Shown one piece after another: positions 6,810-14,051 of a DNA stretch of 16,896 nucleotides. Every line of letters begins with the position of its first letter. Positions within the stretch are counted from its first letter, which is position 1. Source of the DNA: Erysipelotrichaceae bacterium (GTDB taxonomy: Bacteria > Bacillota_I > Bacilli_A > Erysipelotrichales > Erysipelotrichaceae); assembly GCA_017419065.1 (NCBI GenBank), contig JAFOMB010000078.1, positions 1-16,896 of the forward strand, read 5' to 3'. Position numbers and translations under genes: made by a program. Under the pieces are notes generated by a model. The model did no database searches and had not been told where the DNA came from. It was given only the letters and a program-made list of their open reading frames with translations.

Positions 6810-8298
6810 AGTCAAAACTCCCTTCCAGTCTGTAGGAGATGCCGTCTTCATCCAGCTGTTTCAGCAGTTCTTCCTCAAACTTCTTTTCCTTTCCCGCCAT
6901 GATGATACTCAGACGGGCTTTATTTCCATAGGTGATCAGGGTCGCTGTCGTCCGGTTCGGTCTTCCCGGAGATATCAGGAAATCGAAGTGATCGACATCC
7001 TCTTTGAGCTCATCAGGCAGTTTCACGACACCGAGGTTGGAGAGTGTACAGCCGATGATGGAATTGCCGAGATAGGAGTATACCGCCTGCATGACCGGTA
7101 CCTTCAGGAACAGAGGTACGAAGCGCAGGGCATGGATGATCTTTCCCGTCGTCTTCATCATCTTATTCATAGGGACAGCGTCCCCTCTCTCCAGGATCTG
7201 ATCCTTCATCCTCTTCACGAGTTCTTCCTTGGATGGATGGTCATTGGTATCCAGGGACGTAGAGAAATACATGGAGAAGTTCCTCAGTGTTTTGGACTTG
7301 TGATACTTCCTCATATTGACAGGGACCTGGATCTGAAAGACCCCTTCTTTTTTCGAGATGCACTGCTGGGCAGCCCGATGCATATCTGCCAGGACATAGG
7401 CTGTGATAGAGCCCCCGTAGGAACGGGAGACTCTCTTCAGTTCTTCCGGGTCCATCTCGATATGGAGGATGTGGCTCGGGATCACCGGAGATAAAGGACC
7501 ATCCAGCTGTAAGGACTTCTTTTCGATAAAAGTCCCGAGGTCATCTTCGCCTTCGGCCTTTTCAAATTCATTGACGAACTCTTCTTCCTTCGGCGTCTCT
7601 TCGATATCGAGGACTCCCTCTTTTACCGGGACGTCCTTTCCAAGAAGACGGAAGTATTCTCCCAGTAATGTCTTGAGAAAGATCATGCCGCCGGAGCCGT
7701 CTGTCAGGACATGGAAGAACTCGATGGCGATCCTCTTCTCATAGACGAGGATACGGAAGGAGCGGTTGGAACGAAGGACGATGGATATCGGCTTACATGG
7801 AGCGTCATCCTCTTCCTCAATGACCGGAAGATTCCGGGTGGTCTCCAGGTAGTGCCAGAAAAAACCGTTCTTGACGATGGTCGAAAAGGTCGGAAAACGC
7901 TTGATGGTAAAATCCGCCGCGATCTGCAGGATCTCAGGAACGACTTCCTCTTTCAGTGTCGCGGAGAGCCGGAACATCGGCATCTGTCCGTGTTTCATTC
8001 CCAATGGATAGACGATCGCCGCATTGTCCAGATTGAAGACTCTCCGGCTGTCTTCCCGGAAGTGGTCTCCCAACTGCTTAGGATCTAGGAGAGTGATGAT
8101 CTCTTCTACGCTCTTTCCCCTTTTCTGATACCATTCAAAGGCATTGGTAAAGTGATGGAAGAGGACATCTCCCAGTACCGGAGGAAGGTCATAGGAATCA
8201 TTGACCTGTTCAAAAAAAGCATCGATCTTCTCTCTGTCTTCCTTTGAATGACCGCTTTTTATCTTCTCAGCCTGTAAGCCGAGTTCCTTTTTCTTCAT
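6799..8298 (-). CDS. Condensation-fold acyltransferase (alcohol acetyltransferase-like)
   Basis: The 499-residue protein belongs to the CoA-dependent acyltransferase superfamily that includes alcohol acetyltransferases, PapA5 and NRPS condensation domains. The active-site motif HxxxDG appears as His196-VLT-Asp200-Gly201 in EFFHVLTDGSGGM, with Phe in place of the first His of the HHxxxDG form. A second-half pattern, VPVNMRKYHKSKTLRNFSMYFSTSL, fits the DFG-like and floor-loop region of the fold. The first 90 residues are an extra charged segment. The enzyme should transfer an acyl group to an alcohol or amine, possibly on a lipid, but donor and acceptor are unknown. It is the first gene of an operon with a six-helix membrane protein and a nucleoside hydrolase. 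A weak ribosome binding site and a TATAAT only seven bases upstream make the start slightly uncertain. Confidence 0.75.
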   Translation of the reverse strand: MKKKELGLQAEKIKSGHSKEDREKIDAFFEQVNDSYDLPPVLGDVLFHHFTNAFEWYQKRGKSVEEIITLLDPKQLGDHFREDSRRVFNLDNAAIVYPLGMKHGQMPMFRLSATLKEEVVPEILQIAADFTIKRFPTFSTIVKNGFFWHYLETTRNLPVIEEEDDAPCKPISIVLRSNRSFRILVYEKRIAIEFFHVLTDGSGGMIFLKTLLGEYFRLLGKDVPVKEGVLDIEETPKEEEFVNEFEKAEGEDDLGTFIEKKSLQLDGPLSPVIPSHILHIEMDPEELKRVSRSYGGSITAYVLADMHRAAQQCISKKEGVFQIQVPVNMRKYHKSKTLRNFSMYFSTSLDTNDHPSKEELVKRMKDQILERGDAVPMNKMMKTTGKIIHALRFVPLFLKVPVMQAVYSYLGNSIIGCTLSNLGVVKLPDELKEDVDHFDFLISPGRPNRTTATLITYGNKARLSIIMAGKEKKFEEELLKQLDEDGISYRLEGSFDYGS

Positions 8299-8305
8299 TA
8301 CTCTT

Positions 8306-8311
8306 ATTATA
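8306..8311 (-). promoter_or_regulatory. Candidate -10 element of the acyltransferase operon
   Basis: A perfect TATAAT on the minus strand lies in the short gap after the pyrophosphatase terminator. No convincing -35 is seen. It ends seven bases before the ATG at 8298, which would put the transcript start at or next to the start codon. Confidence 0.4.
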
Positions 8312-8344
8312 AGATAGAATTTACTCTTTCACTTCTCCACTGAA

Positions 8345-8371
8345 GAAAAAGGACATCCTTTCGGATGTCCT
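8345..8371 (-). terminator. Intrinsic terminator after the pyrophosphatase gene
   Basis: AGGACATCC (8350-8358) and GGATGTCCT (8363-8371) form a perfect nine-base stem with a four-base loop. On the minus strand the stem is followed by TTTTTCTTC. It begins four bases after the stop codon at 8375. Confidence 0.9.
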
Positions 8372-8374
8372 CTG

Positions 8375-10012
8375 TTAAGCGTATTTGGAGATCGCTTCCG
8401 TGACCTTCGGCACGATCTGCTTCTTCCTTGACAGTACTCCTTCCTGCAGGGAGTGCAGTTCTCCCTCTTCGTTCGGGAAGGCATCCTGGAGCCATCTCGC
8501 CTTTTCTCCGGCGATATACATGCGGGAGCCCTTGTCGATGATCCCGGTGATCGCCAGGACGAAGACATCGAGTTCCTTCTTCCTGGCAGTATTGGAGATG
8601 ATGGCCATGATCTCCTTATCTCTTTCCAGATAGACATCGCTTTCCGCCACGATGATCTGGGAGACCATGACTTTATAGCCGTGAACATCGAAGAACTTGA
8701 CGTCCTGCATGACCTGTTCGCTCAGGGTCGTCTCAGAGGAATGGGCGGCAGAGAAGAGTTCCTTTCCGAATTCCTCGATATCGACATCGGCGATCGCTGC
8801 CAGCAGGTTGGCCGCATCTCTGTCGACCTGTGTCGTGGTTGGAGAGACGAACATCATCGTATCCGATAAGATCGCTCCCAAGAGGATACCGGCGTATTCC
8901 TTCATGATCTGGACCCGGTTCTCCTGGAAGATGTTGGTGATGATGGCAGCGGTAGATCCGACGATCTGATTACGGAATTCTACCGGCTGATTGGAATTGA
9001 AGTCGTTGATGCGGTGGTGGTCGAGGACTTCCAGGATCTGAGCCTTTTCAATGGAGTTGACCGACTGGGAGAACTCATTGTGGTCGACCATGATGATCTT
9101 CTTGTTTCTGAAGCGCAGGACGTGGTAGCGGGAGACATAGCCGACGAGTTTCTTCTCCTTGGTGAGGACCGGGAATCCTCTGAAACGGTATTCCAGCATC
9201 CTTCTGCCGGTATCTTCCACGTATTCATCTTCATAGAAGAAGACGAACTTCCTGGTCATGACCAGAGAGACCGGCGGAGCGAAGTAGATATAACGGGAGG
9301 TGTTCATGGAACCGTGTCCCGAGATGATCAGGGAACAGTTGTATTCCTTCGCTGTCTCTATGACATCGTCCCGGTATTCCTTCGTCCACACGGAGATGAG
9401 GACACCGGCACCCTTGCGTATGAGCTCTTTCTGGGATTCCGGATCATCGCCCAGGATGACGACTCTGTCCTGGATCTCATAGTTCTCCAGTTTCTTCTCT
9501 GTGATCGCGATGATGGAGACCTTACCGTTGATATGCGGTTCCGGTGCTTCATAGATGAGCTGTCCGCTGATGGATTTCGCCATGAAGGAGACCGGTGTCT
9601 GCTTCAGCATCTCGATGCCATGGGCGGTATCATCCAGACCGATATCGACGAAGTCAGATTTCGCGACGATGCCGATGAAGGTATTGTCATCATCGACGAC
9701 ACCGATATAGGTCTGCTTGTATTTCTTCATGAGTTCCAGAGTCTCCTGGATCGTCGCATCCTCATGGACAGCGATCGGCTTATCCAGGTCGATCTCCGAG
9801 AGTTTCTTTCTGGCATCTTCCAGCAGCATCGGCTCTTCAAAACCGAAGCGGTTGAGAAGATACTTCGTCTCGGCAGATAGCTTGCCTAAGCGGCACGGGA
9901 TCGCGTGGACGCCTTTGGAGCGTTTATAAAAGGCATAGGCGATCGCTGAGGCAACAGAGTCTGTGTCCGGATTCTTATGCCCGGTGACATATACAAGGTT
10001 GTCGAGGTCCAT
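8375..10012 (-). CDS. ppaC: Mn-dependent inorganic pyrophosphatase, family II, with CBS and DRTGG regulatory domains
   Basis: This 545-residue cytoplasmic enzyme hydrolyses pyrophosphate to phosphate. The DHH-type catalytic domain begins with GHKNPDTDS (His12, Asp16 and Asp18 as metal ligands). It resumes after the insert with VDHNEFSQ and LDHHRINDF, and the C-terminal DHHA2 domain ends in SRKKQIVP, the phosphate-binding signature. Between residues of about 70 and 310 lies a regulatory insert: a first CBS motif, a DRTGG-like domain, then a second CBS motif. This makes it a CBS-PPase, a class known to be inhibited by AMP/ADP and activated by ATP or diadenosine polyphosphates. I chose the ATG at 10012 because GGGAGGAG lies just before it. 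A longer frame upstream to 10123 runs through the terminator and promoter region and is unlikely to be translated. Confidence 0.93.
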   Translation of the reverse strand: MDLDNLVYVTGHKNPDTDSVASAIAYAFYKRSKGVHAIPCRLGKLSAETKYLLNRFGFEEPMLLEDARKKLSEIDLDKPIAVHEDATIQETLELMKKYKQTYIGVVDDDNTFIGIVAKSDFVDIGLDDTAHGIEMLKQTPVSFMAKSISGQLIYEAPEPHINGKVSIIAITEKKLENYEIQDRVVILGDDPESQKELIRKGAGVLISVWTKEYRDDVIETAKEYNCSLIISGHGSMNTSRYIYFAPPVSLVMTRKFVFFYEDEYVEDTGRRMLEYRFRGFPVLTKEKKLVGYVSRYHVLRFRNKKIIMVDHNEFSQSVNSIEKAQILEVLDHHRINDFNSNQPVEFRNQIVGSTAAIITNIFQENRVQIMKEYAGILLGAILSDTMMFVSPTTTQVDRDAANLLAAIADVDIEEFGKELFSAAHSSETTLSEQVMQDVKFFDVHGYKVMVSQIIVAESDVYLERDKEIMAIISNTARKKELDVFVLAITGIIDKGSRMYIAGEKARWLQDAFPNEEGELHSLQEGVLSRKKQIVPKVTEAISKYA

Positions 10013-10064
10013 GGATTCTCCTCCCATTTTCTTCATCTCTATGATAACATCCCCTATACCCGAA

Positions 10065-10076
10065 ATGGGTACCCAT
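10065..10076. promoter_or_regulatory. Perfect 12-base palindrome before the pyrophosphatase gene
   Basis: ATGGGTACCCAT reads the same on both strands and lies 53 bases upstream of the pyrophosphatase start. On the minus strand a weak promoter-like pair, TTGTAT (16 bases) TATAGG, spans it. It could be an operator, or a by-product of the neighbouring hairpin, whose arms also contain ATGGG and CCCAT. Confidence 0.3.
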
Positions 10077-10080
10077 ACAA

Positions 10081-10113
10081 TAAAATGGGCACTTGTCTTA
10101 CACAAATGCCCAT
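10081..10113 (-). terminator. Intrinsic terminator of the SDR-nfn-nadK operon
   Basis: ATGGGCACTTGT (10085-10096) pairs with ACAAATGCCCAT (10102-10113) over 12 positions with one G-U pair and a five-base loop. On the minus strand it is followed by TTTATTGT. It starts 13 bases after the NAD kinase stop codon. Confidence 0.8.
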
Positions 10114-10125
10114 ATTTTCTCACTA

Positions 10126-10836
10126 TTACGGCAATAACAGCTTCAGGATCTGTTTGGAAGCGTTCACCGTGATCTTCTCTTTCAGATCGCCGATATACTC
10201 GCCATCCGCATAGATGCCTGCGTTATCCCTTCGATTGACTACCGTGAGTGTCCTGTCATCCGGAATGACCAATGGCTTTGCCTCCGGATTGTGTGCGCAG
10301 ATCGGCGTGACAGCCAGGTCTTTCTGATCGCCTTCCAGTAAAGGTCCTCCGGCAGAGTAGTTGTAGGCCGTAGAACCGGTCGGTGTAGCCAGAATGAGAC
10401 CGTCTCCTCTCACCGGCATCTTCACATCCCCGCATTCAAAGAGAAGATCGACTGTCTGTCCGAAGTTCTTCTTTCCGATGACGACATCGTTGACAGCGAG
10501 TTTTCTCTCCCCTTCCCATTCATATTCCAGAATGGTCCTTTTGTGGACGTGACATAAAGCCAGGACGTCTTCGAAGCGGCTGATCTCCTGGATAGAGAGA
10601 GCGCACAAGTAGCCCAGTCTTCCGCTGTTGATCCCGAAAAGAGGCTTGTCGAAGCGTAAAGCTGTCTGGGCAGCTCTTAACAGAGCACCGTCACCTCCGA
10701 TCGAGATGATGAGATCGCACTCAGGCGCAGAGGAAAGATGACAGTCATGTCCTGCCTTCGTGAGTTCTTCGATACAGGCTTCCGCTTCTTTCTTCTGTTT
10801 CTCGGTGTAGCCGTTTGCGCAGATGTACAGCTTCAT
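10126..10836 (-). CDS. nadK: NAD kinase
   Basis: This 236-residue cytoplasmic enzyme phosphorylates NAD to NADP using ATP or polyphosphate. The diagnostic GGDG is at residues 47-50 (here GGDGALL, where GGDGTLL is usual). NDVVIGKK takes the place of the NE/D motif. GDGLILATPTGSTAYNYSAGGP is the glycine-rich conserved block of the family, and YADGEY near the C-terminus is also typical. It is shorter than most NAD kinases (about 260-300) because the N-terminal region before GGDG is compact. The start is three bases after the nfnB stop codon, so it is cotranscribed with the NADP-reducing Nfn transhydrogenase. This gives a direct functional link: it makes the NADP+ that Nfn reduces. Confidence 0.93.
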   Translation of the reverse strand: MKLYICANGYTEKQKKEAEACIEELTKAGHDCHLSSAPECDLIISIGGDGALLRAAQTALRFDKPLFGINSGRLGYLCALSIQEISRFEDVLALCHVHKRTILEYEWEGERKLAVNDVVIGKKNFGQTVDLLFECGDVKMPVRGDGLILATPTGSTAYNYSAGGPLLEGDQKDLAVTPICAHNPEAKPLVIPDDRTLTVVNRRDNAGIYADGEYIGDLKEKITVNASKQILKLLLP

Positions 10837-10839
10837 GGT

Positions 10840-12246
10840 TTATCTGTTCAGGTATTCGTCGATGGATTTCGCTGCCAGTTTACCGGCACCCATAGCTGAG
10901 ATGACGGTCGCCGCACCGGTGACCGCATCACCTCCGGCATAGACGGCATCTCTGGATGTGAGACCATCCTCATTGATGATGATACCGCCCTTGCGGTTGA
11001 CTTCGAGGCCTGCTGTCGTATTCTTGATCAGCGGGTTTGGAGAAGTGCCGATGGCCATGATCAGGGTATCGAGTTCGATATCGAATTCGCTTCCCGGGAT
11101 CTCGACCGGTCTTCTTCTGCCGCTGGCGTCCGGTTCACCCAGTTCCATGCGGATGCATCTGACACCTCTCACATAGCCGTTCTTCGGATCACGCGGATCT
11201 TCCGGATTCTCATAGCCGAGGACTTCTACCGGATTGTGGAGAAGCAGGAATTCGATGCCTTCTTCCATGGCGTGTTCCACCTCTTCCTTACGGGCCGGCA
11301 GTTCCTCTAAAGATCTTCTGTAGATGATATAGACCTTCTCGGCTCCTAAACGCAGGGCTGTCCTGGCAGCGTCCATGGCGACATTGCCGCCGCCGACGAC
11401 AGCGACCTTGCCGCCCTTCATGATCGGAGTGATTGGATCGGATAAATAGGACTTCATGAGATTGGATCTCGTTAAGAATTCATTGGCGGAATAGACGCCC
11501 TTGAGAGCTTCTCCCGGGATGCCCATGAAGTTCGGCAGTCCGGCACCGCTTCCGATGAAGACAGCTTCATAGCCCATGTCAAAGAGCTCATCGACGGTCA
11601 GTGTCTTTCCGATGACCACATTGGTCTCGACATCGACACCTAAGGCTTTAAGTCCTTCAACTTCTCTGGCGACGATGGCCTTCGGCAGACGGAATTCCGG
11701 GATACCGTAGACCAGGACACCGCCGGCTTTGTGCAGAGCTTCATAGACAGTGACCTTATAGCCCTTCTTAGCCAGGTCTCCCGCACAGGTGAGTCCCGAA
11801 GGACCGGAACCGACGACAGCGACCCGGTGGCCGTTGGAAGCCGGGGCAGCCGGGGCTTCTTTGGCGTTCTCATTGTGATAGTCCGCGACGAATCTCTCCA
11901 GTCTGCCGATGCCGACCGGTTCAAAGCGGATGCCCATCGTGCACTTGGATTCGCACTGGGACTCCTGCGGACAGACACGGCCGCAGACAGCCGGCAGAGA
12001 AGATGTCTCTACGATGATCTGATAGGCGCCTTCAAAGTCGCCTTCCTTTACCTTTGTGATGAATTCCGGGATGTGGATATTGACCGGACAGCCGTTGACA
12101 CACGGCTGGTTCTTACAGTTGAGGCAGCGCTTCGCTTCCTCGATCGCTGTTTCCCTGTCGTAGCCCAGAGCGACTTCCGAGAAGTTATGAGCTCTGACTT
12201 CCGGTGCCTGTACCGGCATTTCATGTTTCTTCGGATCTAATGCCAT
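10840..12246 (-). CDS. nfnB: Electron-bifurcating transhydrogenase NfnAB, large subunit (GltA/GltD homologue)
   Basis: The 468-residue protein resembles the glutamate synthase small subunit and is the NADPH-site subunit of NfnAB. The N-terminus has two cysteine sets for two [4Fe-4S] clusters: Cys41, 44, 49, 53 and Cys88, 92, 98, 102. An FAD-binding VVGSGPSGLTCAGDLA follows at about 145-160, and a second Rossmann motif, VVGGGNVAMDAART, binds NADPH. The C-terminal YAGGDAVTGAATVISAMGAGK is the FAD-contact block of the family. The start codon overlaps the nfnA stop codon by one base (TAATG). The pairing with nfnA, and the lack of a glutamate synthase large subunit nearby, favour Nfn over glutamate synthase. 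SudAB-type sulfide dehydrogenase is a close alternative, as the two are hard to tell apart by sequence. Confidence 0.88.
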   Translation of the reverse strand: MALDPKKHEMPVQAPEVRAHNFSEVALGYDRETAIEEAKRCLNCKNQPCVNGCPVNIHIPEFITKVKEGDFEGAYQIIVETSSLPAVCGRVCPQESQCESKCTMGIRFEPVGIGRLERFVADYHNENAKEAPAAPASNGHRVAVVGSGPSGLTCAGDLAKKGYKVTVYEALHKAGGVLVYGIPEFRLPKAIVAREVEGLKALGVDVETNVVIGKTLTVDELFDMGYEAVFIGSGAGLPNFMGIPGEALKGVYSANEFLTRSNLMKSYLSDPITPIMKGGKVAVVGGGNVAMDAARTALRLGAEKVYIIYRRSLEELPARKEEVEHAMEEGIEFLLLHNPVEVLGYENPEDPRDPKNGYVRGVRCIRMELGEPDASGRRRPVEIPGSEFDIELDTLIMAIGTSPNPLIKNTTAGLEVNRKGGIIINEDGLTSRDAVYAGGDAVTGAATVISAMGAGKLAAKSIDEYLNR

Positions 12247-13103
12247 TACGCGTTTTCTCCTTTCCTCAGGAGATGACAGGCCTTCTCATAGGCATGTCTT
12301 TCAAAGTCCATATACATGCGGTTCCTCGACATCGCTTCATCGAAGTCGACTTCATAGCCGTTGAAGTCCGGTCCGTCGACACAGGCGAACTTCGTGACTC
12401 TCTTTCCATCCTGATGGAGAGTCAGACGGCAGCCTCCGCACATACCGGTACCGTCGATCATGATCGGGTTCATGGAGACCGTGACCGGAACGTCATACGG
12501 TTTCGCGGCAGCTACGACGAACTTCATCATGATCAGCGGACCGATCGTGATGATCATGTCGAAGCGTTCGCCCTCTTCCAGCATCTCCTTGAGAGGGACC
12601 GTGACATTGCCGTGACGTCCATAGCTTCCGTCATCTGTCATGACGTAGAGCTTATCGGAACAGGCCTTGAATTCCTCTTCCAGTATGACGATATCCTTAT
12701 TGCGGAAACCGATGATACTGGTGACTTCCGCACCGAGCTTATGGAATTCCTGTGCTACCGGCATGGCGATCGCACAGCCGACACCTCCGCCGACGATGCA
12801 GACCTTTTTGATGCCTTCTGTATGCGTAGCGACACCTAAAGGACCGACAAAGTCCTGCAGGTATTCGCCTTCTTCTTTGTGATTGAGTGTTTCTGTCGTC
12901 GCTCCGACGATCTGAAAGATGATCTTGACCGTTCCCTTCTCCGCGTCGCTGCCGGCGATCGTGAGCGGGATGCGCTCTCCTTCCTCATCGACACGCAGGA
13001 TGATGAACTGCCCCGGTTTCGCCTTTCTGGCTACCAGCGGCGCTTCGATCTCCATCTGCGTGACCGTCGCGTTCAGAGCTTTCTTACTGACGATTCTGTA
13101 CAT
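12246..13103 (-). CDS. nfnA: Electron-bifurcating transhydrogenase NfnAB, small subunit (ferredoxin-NADP reductase-like)
   Basis: The 285-residue protein is of the ferredoxin-NADP reductase / PyrK type and carries the NADH site of NfnAB. Residues 44-50 (RIPLTIA) are the FAD-binding motif, and VCIVGGGVGCA at 101-111 is the nucleotide-binding loop. The C-terminal [2Fe-2S] site is DGTGMCGGC at 217-225 followed by FACVDGPDF, giving Asp217, Cys222, Cys225 and Cys241. This Asp plus three Cys arrangement is the one described for Thermotoga NfnA. NfnAB couples NADH and reduced ferredoxin to reduce two NADP+, and the reverse reaction is possible. The ribosome binding site AGAAAGGAAG precedes the ATG. 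It lies 58 bases after the SDR stop codon, with no clear terminator between. Confidence 0.9.
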   Translation of the reverse strand: MYRIVSKKALNATVTQMEIEAPLVARKAKPGQFIILRVDEEGERIPLTIAGSDAEKGTVKIIFQIVGATTETLNHKEEGEYLQDFVGPLGVATHTEGIKKVCIVGGGVGCAIAMPVAQEFHKLGAEVTSIIGFRNKDIVILEEEFKACSDKLYVMTDDGSYGRHGNVTVPLKEMLEEGERFDMIITIGPLIMMKFVVAAAKPYDVPVTVSMNPIMIDGTGMCGGCRLTLHQDGKRVTKFACVDGPDFNGYEVDFDEAMSRNRMYMDFERHAYEKACHLLRKGENA

Positions 13104-13161
13104 AAGTCTTCCTTTCTGGCGGCAGGGGAGTCATATCTTTACAACCTCCCCCTATTTTAAA
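13104..13161 (-). other. SDR-nfnA intergenic gap with a GGGGAG/CTCCCC stem
   Basis: The 58-base gap holds GGGGGAGG, then a 14-base loop, then CTCCCC on the minus strand. There is no T-run after it, so it is not an intrinsic terminator. The GGGGGAGG also looks like a ribosome binding site in front of an ATG that opens a short out-of-frame reading frame overlapping the nfnA start. It may be a translational control element or an mRNA-processing stem. Confidence 0.3.
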
Positions 13162-13935
13162 TTACATGCAGGTGTAGCCGCCGTCAACCGGAAGATTTAC
13201 ACCGGTGACGTAAGAAGATGCCGGAGAAGCCAGGAAGATGGCTGCAGAATCCAGTTCTCCCTCGTTTCCGTATCTCTCTTCCGGGATCATCGTCTTCGCG
13301 TTCTGCTGGAAGAAATCAGAATTCAGAGTATCCACTGTCAGAGGTGTATAGAAATAACCCGGGCAGATGGCGTTGACAGTGATGCCGTATTTGCCCCATT
13401 CCGCAGCCAGTGCTCTGGTGAGGTTGACGACACCGTCCTTCGCGGCATGATACGGTGCGGAACCGGCTATTTTATTCCCGACAAGACCGTACATGGAAGC
13501 GATATTGATGACTCTTCCGTACTTGGCCGGGATCATGGCTTTCTTGGCGACAGCTCTGGCAAATCTGAAGGTACCGAAGAGGTCGACATTCATCTCATTC
13601 GCAAACTGATCATCTGTGATGTCTTCTGCCGGAGCGACAGCACCGGTACCGGCATTGTTGATGAGGATATCGATACGTCCGAATTTCGCAAGGATCTCAT
13701 CGACAGCCGCTTCGACATTGGCCGTGTCTGTGATGTCGCAGCGTACAGCCATCGTTTCGACGCCGTACTGTTCATTGATCTCCTTCGCGACTTCTTCGAT
13801 CAGGTTCTGTCTTCTGGCGATCGCGACGATCTTCGCACCCTGATTCGCCAGTGCCTTGGCCATCTGAACACCCAGACCTGTAGAGCATCCGGTCACAACT
13901 GCGACCTGTCCTGTTAAATCAAAATAATTTTTCAT
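13162..13935 (-). CDS. Short-chain dehydrogenase/reductase, gluconate 5-dehydrogenase-like
   Basis: The 257-residue classical SDR has the cofactor motif TGCSTGLG at 15-22, NNAG at 93-96, and the catalytic Ser147, Tyr162 and Lys166 (YHAAK). The C-terminal VNLPVDGGYTCM is normal for the family. The double Arg (41-42) after the second beta strand suggests a preference for NADP(H). Overall resemblance is to gluconate 5-dehydrogenase/KduD-type enzymes that oxidise or reduce sugar acids, but SDR substrates are hard to assign from sequence. The start at 13935 has a full AAAGGAGG seven bases upstream. It is the first gene of the operon leading into nfnA, nfnB and nadK, which strengthens the link to NADP(H). 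Its leader holds striking repeats and a hairpin. Confidence 0.87.
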   Translation of the reverse strand: MKNYFDLTGQVAVVTGCSTGLGVQMAKALANQGAKIVAIARRQNLIEEVAKEINEQYGVETMAVRCDITDTANVEAAVDEILAKFGRIDILINNAGTGAVAPAEDITDDQFANEMNVDLFGTFRFARAVAKKAMIPAKYGRVINIASMYGLVGNKIAGSAPYHAAKDGVVNLTRALAAEWGKYGITVNAICPGYFYTPLTVDTLNSDFFQQNAKTMIPEERYGNEGELDSAAIFLASPASSYVTGVNLPVDGGYTCM

Positions 13936-13960
13936 CTATATACCTCCTTTATCTTGATTT

Positions 13961-14000
13961 CCAAAACAAATAATGAAGGTCTCTTACAGCCTTCATTATT
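13961..14000 (-). terminator. Terminator-like hairpin in the SDR leader (possible attenuator)
   Basis: AATAATGAAGG (13969-13979) pairs perfectly over 11 bases with CCTTCATTATT (13990-14000), with a ten-base loop. On the minus strand it is followed by TGTTTTGG. It lies 33 bases before the SDR start codon, too close to leave room for a promoter after it, and 77 bases after the oxidoreductase stop. It may be a terminator of the upstream gene with readthrough, or an attenuator of the SDR-nfn-nadK operon. Confidence 0.55.
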
Positions 14001-14021
14001 ATCCTTTCTGTCAGAAGAGAT

Positions 14022-14050
14022 TTAGTAAGTCTCTACTAACATAATTAGTA
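14022..14050 (-). repeat. Three alternating TTAGTA/TACTAA half-sites in the SDR promoter-leader region
   Basis: TTAGTA (14022-14027), TACTAA (14034-14039) and TTAGTA (14045-14050) are exact copies in alternating orientation. Their starts are 12 and 11 bases apart, close to one helical turn. This gives two overlapping perfect inverted repeats. The upstream-most copy overlaps a TATACT -10-like sequence on the minus strand. It may be an operator for a dimeric repressor, or RNA hairpins of the leader. Confidence 0.55.
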
Positions 14051-14051
14051 T

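Noticed and set aside
6810..6851. Longer start for the DUF6320-like protein
   Set aside because: The extension overlaps acyltransferase coding sequence and lacks a ribosome binding site. The ATG at 6809 has one and suits the protein.
9014..9880. A 288-codon open frame on the plus strand
   Set aside because: It is fully antisense to the pyrophosphatase gene and has a low-complexity Asp/Val/Phe-rich translation typical of antisense frames.
10013..10123. N-terminal extension of the pyrophosphatase to 10123
   Set aside because: It would be encoded in the terminator/promoter gap. The internal ATG at 10012 has a strong GGGAGGAG, and the protein family starts there.
10840..12246. Glutamate synthase small subunit (GltD) as the function of the large flavoprotein
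   Set aside because: No glutamate synthase large subunit is nearby. The partner is an NfnA-type protein with the Asp-Cys3 iron-sulfur site, which points to Nfn (or Sud) instead.
12919..13917. A 332-codon open frame on the plus strand
   Set aside because: It is antisense to nfnA and the SDR gene, both clear by motifs, and has no initiation signal or family resemblance.
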